Part shown: piece after piece, positions 46,200-53,834 of the stretch | Numbering within the stretch: the first letter of the stretch is position 1 | How the letters are laid out: each line of letters begins with the position of its first letter | Assembly (NCBI RefSeq): GCF_000800255.1 | Contig: NZ_CP009747.1 | Span: 3,410,001-3,474,000 of the forward strand | DNA length: 64,000 bases | Direction: 5' to 3' | From: Pseudomonas parafulva | Lineage (GTDB): Bacteria > Pseudomonadota > Gammaproteobacteria > Pseudomonadales > Pseudomonadaceae | Position numbers and translations under genes: made by a program | The notes under the pieces: generated by a model | Database searches by the model: none | What the model saw: the letters and a program-made list of their open reading frames with translations, nothing else | What the model was told of the DNA's origin: nothing

Positions 46200-47549
46200 G
46201 ATCGTGTCCCGAGAATTGGTGTAACTGAACCAACCGAAGGCGCCCTGTGGGCGAAAGAGAGTGGTCATCGTGGTTCTTGGCTAACGTTGAGTTTGCGAAG
46301 ACCTAACACTCACCAGGAAAACCACGATGACCAAGCCCACTATCGCACTGACCGAGTTGGTTGAGAAAGGAGCAGACGCTGATCTGCTCAAGCAAATGAT
46401 CCAGTTCGTTGCCCAACGCATGATGGAATTCGATGTCGAAAGCCTGTGCGGCGCCGGCTTCGACGTTAAAAGCCCTGACCGGATCAACAGCCGCAACGGC
46501 TACCGGGATCGCCTCTGGCAAACCCGCGCTGGCGATATCGATCTCAAGATCCCGAAACTGCGTCAGGGCAGCTATTTCCCCGGCTTTCTTGAGCCTCGTC
46601 ATACTGCCGAAAAGGTCATGGCCGCGGTGATCCAGGAAGCCTACATCCAAGGTGTTTCAACGCAGCTGGTCAAGGCCATGGGCATGACCGGCATTTCCAA
46701 GAGCCAGGTGTCACGGCTGGCCGGCGAGATCGATGAACGTGTCCACGCCTTCCTTGATCGCCCTCTGGAAGGCGACTGGCCTTACCTGTAGATCGACGCC
46801 ACGTACGTCAAGGTGCGGGAGGCCGGACGCATCGTCTCGGCCGCCTTAATAATTGCCGTGGCCGTGAAGTCCTGGGCATGCGGGTTGGGCCGTCGGAGGC
46901 CGAGCCGTTCTGGACGGACTTCCTGCAAAGCCTTATGCGGCGCGGCCTGCGTGGCGTGAAGTTGGTCATCTCCGATGCTCACGAAGGTTTGAAGTCTGCG
47001 GTTTAGAAGGTCTTCAACGCAACTTGGCAGCGCTGCCGAGTGCATTACATGCGCAACGCCATGACCCATGTCGGCAACGGCCAGCGCACCATGGTAGCGG
47101 CGCTTCTGTGCACGGTTTTCGCTCAGGATAGCCGCGCTGAATGCCACCAACAGTGGCGCTTGGTTGCATACTAACTGCGCGAAAAGTACCCCAAGATCGC
47201 GACACTCATGGACGGGTGCGAGGACGAAGTGCTGGCGCACATGGCGTTACCCAAAGCGCATCGACAGCAATTGCATAGCACCAATCCACTGGAGCGGCTC
47301 AACGCAGAGTTCAAGCGCCGCACCGACGTCGTGGGCATCTTCCCCAACGATCCTGCGATCACAAGGCTGGTAGGGGCGATGCTGCTGGAGCAGAACGACG
47401 AATGGTGCCTGCAACGGCGATAGATGCAGTTGGAGGCCTTTGAATCCGTCAGCGATAATCCACAGGCCAAGCTGTCGGCCGTGATCAACTAAACAGCAAA
47501 CTCAGTGGCCAGAGCCATGATGAGTTACACCACTTCCTGGGACACGATC
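46200..47549 (+). mobile_element. IS256-family insertion sequence, inactive
   Basis: A 1350-base element with imperfect terminal inverted repeats. The left end GATCGTGTCCCGAGAATTGG (from 46200) pairs with the right end ending at 47549: 20 of 23 bases match beyond a shared GATC. It contains one transposase gene, now broken. No convincing 8-9 base target duplication is visible at the flanks (ACACCTAC against ACCCTCAC), so the insertion is old or the flanks have rearranged. Confidence 0.85.
46327..47492 (+). pseudogene. IS256-family transposase, degraded
   Basis: The N-terminal 154 residues read cleanly ([23 protein letters not shown] ... [10 protein letters not shown]). A TAG at 46789 then replaces a Trp, just before the catalytic stretch IDATYVKVRE that holds the first Asp of the DDE triad. 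A frameshifting deletion follows near 46868, and stops appear at 47005, 47170 and 47421. Downstream pieces with LVISDAHEGLKSA and NPLERLNAEFKRRTDVVGIFPN are clear IS256 C-terminal sequence. At least five separate lesions show that it is long dead. Confidence 0.92.
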
Positions 47550-47605
47550 ACCCTCACAGGTCGCAGGGGCCTTAACCCCTGATAACACTCAACAACCGTG
47601 GCGGG

Positions 47606-49045
47606 ATGAGTGAGGACGAAGTCGATCATCTCAGGAGAATGGCGATGCAACTGTGCGAAGCGTTCGAGCCCCTACAACCCTTGCTGGAATACCAGCAAGC
47701 GCCACTGCCCTACCCAGTCGAAGCACTCGGGGATCTGTTGGGCCCTGCGGTCGAACGTCTGGCCGAGGTAATCGGCGTGCCCTGCGCCATGGCCGCGCAA
47801 TCGGTGCTGGCCAGCGCTGCCTTGGTGAGCCAGGGCCATGCCAATGTCCAACTGGACGGCCGAACCTATCCGCTGTCCCTCTACCTACTGACGGTGGCGT
47901 CCTCGGGTGATTGCAAAAGCGCGGTGGATCACCTGGCACTGAAGGCCGCGCGCGACTGGGAACGACAGCAATGGACCCTGTATGCGGAAAAGCTCAAAGC
48001 CTATCGCGCCGCTACCAGCATCATGGCCAAACCCAAAACCTCAAAGAAACACGCGGAGGCGGAAGGCGGTGAGCTGACCGAGCCGGTCCCGCCGAGACTG
48101 ATCATTGCCGAGCCGACCATTGAGGCCCTAGTCAAAAGTCTGTGCCATGGCTTGCCCAGCATGGGCTTGTTCAATGATGAGGGTGGCCAGTTATTGGGCA
48201 GCAGCACCATGAGCAAAGAGAACCTGCTCAAGGCGATCACCACCTTGTCGACACTGTGGGATGGCAGCCCCATCGACCGGGCGCGCTCCATGGCCGGAGA
48301 AAGCTTGAGTGCCTATGACCGCCGCCTCAGCCTGCACCTGATGCTGCAACCCTACCTGGCCAACCAGCTACTCAAAGACCCGGTGATCAAAGGCCAAGAC
48401 ATCCTGGGCCGCTGCCTGATCAGCTGGCCCGAACGTCTGGTCGGTCAGCGCTTGTACAAGGCAGTCGACCTGACGCGAGATGCCAAGGTTCAGCGCTACC
48501 AAACGCGCATTACCGCCCTACTGGATAAGCCACTGTCGCTGCACAAAGACAGTTCACTTAACCCCGCCAGGCTGGAACTGACGCCCAGCGCTCGCACTGC
48601 CTGGATTGATATTCACGACACCATCGAATGCCAGTCTGGCGAGTTCGGTGAACTGGCAGGAGTCCAATCCGTCGCAGGAAAAGCAGCGGCCAATGTGCTG
48701 CGCATAGCAGGTGTGCTCGCGGTAATTGAAGATGCGAATGTAGTGAGTGAGGCCCACATTCAACGCGCCTCAACACTGATGGATTACTACCTAGCGGAGA
48801 TCCAACGCTTGACCGAACAAGAGCCAATCAACACTTTACGTGAGGAAGCGGATCGACTGCTGCGCTGGCTGACGCAAAAAGGCTGGACCCAATTTACCAT
48901 CCGCGACCTCAATCGCAACGGCCCTCGCTTTGCCCGCAAGAGTAGCCATCACACCGCCACACTGCTCGTCGAGCTAATCACGCAGAACTGGTTGAACAGT
49001 CGCGATGCCAAAACTTTCGAGGTCCGCCATGTTTCGCCTCAATGA
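47606..49045 (+). CDS. DUF3987 (YfjI-type) accessory protein
   Basis: 479-aa protein with the DUF3987 architecture. Residues about 35-110 hold VERLAEVIGVPCAMAAQSVLASAALVSQGHA; then come PPRLIIAEPTIEALVKSL and GLFNDEGGQLLGSSTMSKENLLKAITTLSTLWDG; the C-terminus is a short helix-turn-helix-like end. It lacks a clear Walker A. DUF3987 proteins resemble primase/helicase-associated domains and occur in genomic islands with integrases; role unknown. It starts 57 bases after the dead IS, which may have displaced its original promoter. Confidence 0.8.
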   Translation: MSEDEVDHLRRMAMQLCEAFEPLQPLLEYQQAPLPYPVEALGDLLGPAVERLAEVIGVPCAMAAQSVLASAALVSQGHANVQLDGRTYPLSLYLLTVASSGDCKSAVDHLALKAARDWERQQWTLYAEKLKAYRAATSIMAKPKTSKKHAEAEGGELTEPVPPRLIIAEPTIEALVKSLCHGLPSMGLFNDEGGQLLGSSTMSKENLLKAITTLSTLWDGSPIDRARSMAGESLSAYDRRLSLHLMLQPYLANQLLKDPVIKGQDILGRCLISWPERLVGQRLYKAVDLTRDAKVQRYQTRITALLDKPLSLHKDSSLNPARLELTPSARTAWIDIHDTIECQSGEFGELAGVQSVAGKAAANVLRIAGVLAVIEDANVVSEAHIQRASTLMDYYLAEIQRLTEQEPINTLREEADRLLRWLTQKGWTQFTIRDLNRNGPRFARKSSHHTATLLVELITQNWLNSRDAKTFEVRHVSPQ

Positions 49046-49142
49046 CGCGGTACGCTGCTACTAGGCGCAACATCAATCGCAACCAGAAACACGGCGTGTC
49101 GCCACTTCTGTCGCCACCTTGTCGCCACGCGCAAGGCCAGGA

Positions 49143-49379
49143 ATGACGCGGGTTGTCGCCACTGTCGCCGCCCCACCACTTGACCCCGCCAACATCGCCC
49201 TGCTGATCGAGCGACTGCGTGAGGAAGGGGCACTGCTGGAACACTAGGAGAACGCCCTCCTGATCCGCCCGACACACTGGCAGCAGGTGGACAGGCTCAG
49301 CCCCCACTGGAAAGCCCTGCAGCTCTTTCTGCAAACAAACGAAAACGGTGATGACGATGGCACTGGTCGGTCGGCGTGA
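49143..49379 (+). pseudogene. Remnant of a small island protein, interrupted by an amber stop
   Basis: The frame starting at ATG 49143 reads DPANIALLIERLREEGALLEH, then TAG at 49245, and continues ENALLIRPTHWQQVDRLSPHWKALQLFL to a TGA at 49377. The pattern (helical LIxxLRxEGALLE followed by LxIRP) resembles small TubC-docking-like proteins found in the same place next to DUF3987 genes (from memory). The last 23 bases overlap the integrase start. Sequence just before it contains repeated TGTCGCCAC. Confidence 0.5.
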
Positions 49380-50337
49380 TGGTCGCAACTTTGGCTATGG
49401 CCGCCAGCTGAGCTACGCCGGCCCACAAGCGCTAAACGATCTGTTTGCCGGCGGCCACTTCGCCACGGTCAAAGCGCATAGCGATCGCTGGCAAGCGTTC
49501 GTGCGTTGGTGTCGGTCAGAGGACGGCCCCGGTTACAACGATGCGCCCCAGATCGACCGACAGACGCTGCAGGACTATGCCGCTTATCTGCGTCAGCAGA
49601 TTCATCAAGGTGAACTGTGCATCGCTACTGCGCAGAACCGCCTGAGCAGCGTTAACCGCACCCTCACCGCGCTGCGCGGTGATCAGGACGTGAGAATCGC
49701 CAGCCCGAGTCAAACGTTAGGACAGCAGCGCTCGAGCGTACGCACCCGCGCGCCGGATGGCCAAGACCATCAACAGGTGCGGCGAGTACTCGAAGCGCTT
49801 GGCCAACAACAACACCAGCGGGTGGCCGCGATTATCCTGTTGGCCCGAGCAACGGGTATGCGCCTGCGCGAAGCGATCCACGCTGATCTGCCACGTCTCC
49901 ACCGCGAAGCCGAGCACTACGGTCGCATCAACATCCAGGACGGCACCAAAGGCGGCCGCTCAGGGGCTTCAGCACCACGATGGGTTGTGGCGAATGAAGA
50001 GGTGAAGACGGCGCTGCAGTTGGCTCGCCATGCGTCTCCAAACGGCAGCCGCAACTTGCTGGCCCGAGACGAAAGCTACGCCGTGTTCCTGCAACAGACC
50101 GTGCTCCCCGCCCGCGAAACGCTGCATGAACACGGGCTGAAGGGTTTTCATGAACTGCGAGCGGCCTACGCCTGCGAGCGTTACGAACAGCTCACTGGCC
50201 ACGCCGCACCGGTCAATGGTGGCCACTGCTGCCGCATTGACCGCGACCTTGATCAACAGGCGCGGCAACAGATCAGCGTTGAACTCGGGCATAACCGGAT
50301 CGATGTGGTTTCGGCCTACATTGGAGGTCGAGCATGA
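49357..50337 (+). CDS. Tyrosine recombinase (integrase) of a genomic island
   Basis: 326-aa integrase. The N-terminal SAM-like core-binding domain covers about residues 20-115; the catalytic domain carries Arg in ATGMRLREAI, HxxR in FHELRAAYACER, LGHNR, and the nucleophile Tyr in VVSAYIGG near the C-terminus, so all active-site positions are visible. The start is taken as ATG 49357 (MALVGRRDGRNFGYGRQLSYAG), though 49351 and 49348 are in frame. The family is known from Pseudomonas islands, where it is followed by the small ORF found here at 50334. No adjacent attachment site is obvious. Confidence 0.9.
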   Translation: MALVGRRDGRNFGYGRQLSYAGPQALNDLFAGGHFATVKAHSDRWQAFVRWCRSEDGPGYNDAPQIDRQTLQDYAAYLRQQIHQGELCIATAQNRLSSVNRTLTALRGDQDVRIASPSQTLGQQRSSVRTRAPDGQDHQQVRRVLEALGQQQHQRVAAIILLARATGMRLREAIHADLPRLHREAEHYGRINIQDGTKGGRSGASAPRWVVANEEVKTALQLARHASPNGSRNLLARDESYAVFLQQTVLPARETLHEHGLKGFHELRAAYACERYEQLTGHAAPVNGGHCCRIDRDLDQQARQQISVELGHNRIDVVSAYIGGRA

Positions 50338-50693
50338 GCAAGCCGTTCGATATGGCGCTGTTCCTGAGCGGCGCACTGACCGGTTCGAAGTTCACGCAGC
50401 AACGACACCTACGGCAAGCCCGAGCCATGCAAGCGGCCATTCAACAGCGATGGCAACGAGACAATCCCTGGACCTGGCAACTCAAGCATGTGCGCTGGTT
50501 TCTCACTCAACACCTGAAAGACCATTCCTACGCCACCCGGTATTACTATCGCCTCACCACCCTATTGATCTGGAAACGATTAGGGAATCACCGAGAAATG
50601 CTGATCCAACGCTCGAATAGAGCCCTTGGAAGCAGCGTCGTTTCTAGGCATGATACTGCATATGGCCAGCATTACGACATCGAGTGCTGTTAG
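50334..50693 (+). CDS. Small integrase-partner protein with altered C-terminus
   Basis: 119-aa basic protein overlapping the integrase stop by 4 bases (ATGA). The first 85 residues (MSKPFDMALFLSGALTGS ... RYYYRLTTLLIWKRL) match the small ORF that follows this class of integrase. The remaining 34 residues (GNHREMLIQRSNRALG...) look unlike the usual short ending. The junction near 50580 is probably where the defence module joined the older island. It overlaps the start of the next gene in another frame. Confidence 0.7.
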   Translation: MSKPFDMALFLSGALTGSKFTQQRHLRQARAMQAAIQQRWQRDNPWTWQLKHVRWFLTQHLKDHSYATRYYYRLTTLLIWKRLGNHREMLIQRSNRALGSSVVSRHDTAYGQHYDIECC

Positions 50694-51708
50694 TTTCCGT
50701 TTAGGCGATAGGGATATGGAAGTAGCGATAAGGGTGATGTCACGCGGACAGGAAATTGACCGCATCATGCGCCCCCTCAGAATGGATGGGGGGCGGCCTG
50801 CCGTCACCTACAGAAAATTGCTCTGGCCAGTAGAAGACGGCTGTATCCATATCGAAAGCGAACACGATGCGGCCCTCTACCATGTGAGTACGAAGCTTGA
50901 CGACTGGGTGGAGCTTGTCACGCGCGTACTACCAGAGTCACTCCCAACTCACATCGATGAGTGTGCAGAACTACTTCGTGCCTGCTTCCGGGAAAATCTG
51001 CCTCATGGCGTTATACGCGCATCTTCCTCGCTGGTATCTGTTGGCCTAGAGAATGAAGCGCGCGACTTGCTAGTAGATTTCCTGCGCGAAAAGCACGACT
51101 CAGAACGCCTGAGCAAGCTGATACAGATGCAGCTGCTTTTCAGCGAAAGATCCAGCACCCCGCTCCCCCCTACGAATACAAATCCATCTGCTGAAAATAC
51201 AGAGCCTGAGATCGATACAGCCATATCCATCAAAGATGAGAAAACACTGGACTGGGATTGGATACCAGCAGATGAGGCGCAAAAACCAGAAGTAGATGAC
51301 CAAGTCCTGAGAACACAGGCCGAATCCACCCAAGAAACTATAGGTACCTACCGCACCATAGAACGTGGCGCAGTGATTTCGGGCCTCGCCGAATCTCTGA
51401 GCGAATCAGTATGGGTCGAAGAGCTTCTTCTACCGCCACAAGGTCGCACTTCCTCACTTGGGGAGAACACGCTTTTAGAGCGCACGGCAAAACTCGGAAC
51501 CATCGCATTGGACCTATTGAGATACTTTGCAGACAACCCGGGGGACCGAGCTGCCCACGCTGAATTGGTACTTGGATACCCTATCGCGGATATCAACAAA
51601 CTACTTACGGGCTCCCTAAGCCACTACCTGAAGAGAAGCGGGCCAGGTGGATGGGAATGCCACCCGTGGGCTTTAAGCATTCTAACCGCCCTCGACGAAG
51701 CCTTGTGA
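50662..51708 (+). CDS. Unknown protein of the defence module, possible C-terminal winged helix
   Basis: 348-aa protein with no recognised family. Residues 1-100 form a beta-rich region (SFRLGDRDMEVAIRVMSRGQEIDRIM); the middle (about 165-250) is acidic, Pro/Ser/Thr-rich and likely disordered. The last 80 residues (LERTAKLGTIALDLLRYFADNPGDRAAHAELVLGYPIADINKLL) read like a winged-helix DNA-binding domain. ATGs at 50650 and 50662 and a TTG at 50626 are all possible starts. It points at vsr tail to tail, with 41 bases between. It may be a regulator or specificity component; this is a guess from layout. Confidence 0.6.
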   Translation: MASITTSSAVSFRLGDRDMEVAIRVMSRGQEIDRIMRPLRMDGGRPAVTYRKLLWPVEDGCIHIESEHDAALYHVSTKLDDWVELVTRVLPESLPTHIDECAELLRACFRENLPHGVIRASSSLVSVGLENEARDLLVDFLREKHDSERLSKLIQMQLLFSERSSTPLPPTNTNPSAENTEPEIDTAISIKDEKTLDWDWIPADEAQKPEVDDQVLRTQAESTQETIGTYRTIERGAVISGLAESLSESVWVEELLLPPQGRTSSLGENTLLERTAKLGTIALDLLRYFADNPGDRAAHAELVLGYPIADINKLLTGSLSHYLKRSGPGGWECHPWALSILTALDEAL

Positions 51709-51749
51709 ACGCATCAGATCGCAGGGATGCTCACTGGCAATCTGCCGCA

Positions 51750-52163
51750 CTACTCAAGATCCCTCAGGCGCTCAAGCAACGCAAGCAGGGCGGTCTCAGG
51801 ATGTCTGAGCTCGCACTCCCACAAGACCAGAACGTTCCATCCATCACTCTCCAACCTCTGCATTACCGTCAAGTCTCTTTCAACATTGGATTGAAGCTTG
51901 GCCGCCCAGAAATCGACTCGTGTCTTGGGCAAGACAGCATATTTACATCCAGCATGGCGATGCCAAAAACACCCATGTACAAAAATACAGACCCTGAGTC
52001 TAGACAGTATAATATCCGGTTTTCCCGGCAGGTCTTTGCGATAAAGTCGGAACCGGTAGCCATGGGCGTGCAGAAAGCGCCTGACTGTCATTTCCGGCTT
52101 GGTGCCCTTCCCTTTGATGCCAGCCATCATGCGGGATCTTGTGGCGCGGTCGACGACATCCAT
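51750..52163 (-). CDS. vsr: Very short patch repair endonuclease Vsr
   Basis: 137-aa mismatch endonuclease that nicks 5' of T in T:G mismatches arising when 5-methylcytosine deaminates. The family motifs are intact: MMAGIKGKGTKPE at the start, LPGKPDI with catalytic Asp50, VHGCFWHRH with His63 and His68, and the ending VLVLWECEL. Length agrees with E. coli Vsr. It is on the minus strand, 29 bases from the start of the divergent dcm, so both genes probably share a promoter region. Its presence supports 5mC as the modification. Confidence 0.93.
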   Translation of the reverse strand: MDVVDRATRSRMMAGIKGKGTKPEMTVRRFLHAHGYRFRLYRKDLPGKPDIILSRLRVCIFVHGCFWHRHAGCKYAVLPKTRVDFWAAKLQSNVERDLTVMQRLESDGWNVLVLWECELRHPETALLALLERLRDLE

Positions 52164-52192
52164 TTAGTACTTCCTCAAAACAGCGTGGTTTC

Positions 52193-53794
52193 ATGAGTCG
52201 TAGCTATCCCATCCAGGTCGTGGATCTCTTTGCAGGCCCAGGAGGTCTCGGAGAAGGCTTTTCCTCTCACTCCAGCAACAATGCTGAGACCTTCGAGATC
52301 AAGGTCTCAGCCGAGATGGAGATCTCGGCTCGCTCCACTCTGCGACTCCGGGCTTTCTACAGGCTGCTGAAAAACCAACAACCCGAGGCCCTAGAGGATT
52401 ATTACAACTTTTGCGAAACAGCAGATGTAGCGGAGCCCTACACAAACAGAAGTCTTGAGGCCTGGAAGCATGCTGACAACGAGGCGCAGCTGCTGGAGCT
52501 GGGCACAGAAGAAGGCAACATCCGGCTCGACAGAATGCTGGAACATCGCCTCGACGAAACCAAACCATGGGTTTTGATCGGCGGCCCACCATGCCAGGCC
52601 TACTCAATCGTCGGGCGTGCAAGAAATCGCGGAAAACTGGACTATCGAGCAGAGGACGATCATCGACACTTTCTCTATCGTGAATACCTGAGGATCATTC
52701 AAAAGAAAAGACCCGCAGTCTTCGTGATGGAGAACGTGAAAGGGATTCTTTCATCGAAAGTAGCTGGCGAGCAGATGTTTCCACAGATCCTGCGAGACCT
52801 CGCTGACCCGGACGCAGCATTGGGAGAAAGCGAAAACGGGCCAAAGTACAGGATCTGTTCGCTGGTAGCCGACGACATCTACGAAAGCGGAGCTGACCCG
52901 GACAGCATCGAACCAAGCAACTACATCATTCGGGCCGAGAACTACGGCGTTCCTCAGTCCAGGCATCGAGTGATACTTCTCGGTGTTTCCGAGGAGTATC
53001 TAAACGCTCTTGGAGATCACAAGCTATCATCAGTCCAAGGACCATCAATAGACAAGGTCATCGGCTGCCTACCGCCCTTGCGAAGCACTCTTACCAAAGT
53101 AAAGGACTCTCCTGATGTCTGGGCAGATACCGTGCGTGAGCATCTGAGGGAGCTGAACCAGGAGTGCCTTCTACAGGTACCCGATATGCCTGAAAGACTA
53201 GGTCTAGCCACAAAACTCGGTATTCTCGCCAGCAGCTACGATGGTAGAGACCTGAACTCGGGAGGATTACGTGTTCTCAAAAAGAGTGCATGGAATGGCG
53301 TGACAGGCACCCACCTCGATGGCTGGCTGCAGGATCCTCGGCTCAAGTATTGGCTCAATCATGAAGCACGAGGGCACATGAGCTCCGATCTGCGTAGATA
53401 CGTTTATGCTACCGCTTTTGCCGAGACATACGAGGACTCGCCCAAAGGCCACCATGACTTCAACCTGCCAGGACTCGAACCAGACCATAAAAACTGGAAG
53501 ACCGGAAAGTTCAGCGACCGCTTCCGGGTACAGAGATCGGGCATTCCCTCCACGACGATAACCAGCCATATCGCCAAGGACGGTCACTACTTTATTCATT
53601 ATGATCCCAGACAATGCAGAAGCCTGACTGTCCGCGAGGCCGCCCGACTGCAAACTTTCCCTGACAACTATTTCTTTCTCGGAAACAGAACGCAGCAATT
53701 CCATCAAGTGGGCAACGCAGTTCCACCGCTTCTGGCTCGACAGATTGCAGATGTTGTAGCGCGCATTATCAGAAACGGAAAAGACACGAGATAG
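52193..53794 (+). CDS. DNA (cytosine-5) methyltransferase
   Basis: 533-aa modification enzyme. Motif I DLFAGPGGLGEGFS (residues 11-24), catalytic PPCQ with Cys134 (GGPPCQAYSIVG), motif VI VMENVKGILSS, motif VIII PQSRHRVILLG and motif X QVGNAVPPLLARQIA are all present. The distance from motif I to the catalytic Cys (about 120 residues) is roughly double the usual, because of an insertion holding NNAETFEIKVSAEMEIS and a helical segment. The ATG at 52193 begins at motif I; a frame from 52139 would overlap vsr. It starts a tight operon of five genes. The target sequence is unknown. Confidence 0.93.
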   Translation: MSRSYPIQVVDLFAGPGGLGEGFSSHSSNNAETFEIKVSAEMEISARSTLRLRAFYRLLKNQQPEALEDYYNFCETADVAEPYTNRSLEAWKHADNEAQLLELGTEEGNIRLDRMLEHRLDETKPWVLIGGPPCQAYSIVGRARNRGKLDYRAEDDHRHFLYREYLRIIQKKRPAVFVMENVKGILSSKVAGEQMFPQILRDLADPDAALGESENGPKYRICSLVADDIYESGADPDSIEPSNYIIRAENYGVPQSRHRVILLGVSEEYLNALGDHKLSSVQGPSIDKVIGCLPPLRSTLTKVKDSPDVWADTVREHLRELNQECLLQVPDMPERLGLATKLGILASSYDGRDLNSGGLRVLKKSAWNGVTGTHLDGWLQDPRLKYWLNHEARGHMSSDLRRYVYATAFAETYEDSPKGHHDFNLPGLEPDHKNWKTGKFSDRFRVQRSGIPSTTITSHIAKDGHYFIHYDPRQCRSLTVREAARLQTFPDNYFFLGNRTQQFHQVGNAVPPLLARQIADVVARIIRNGKDTR

Positions 53795-53834
53795 AGTCAA
53801 TCCAGGCACTACATGCTCGACAGGGAGAGTTCAC

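Noticed and set aside
46192..47557. Target-site duplication of the IS256 element
   Set aside because: The eight flanking bases on each side agree at only five positions, which is not enough to claim a duplication.
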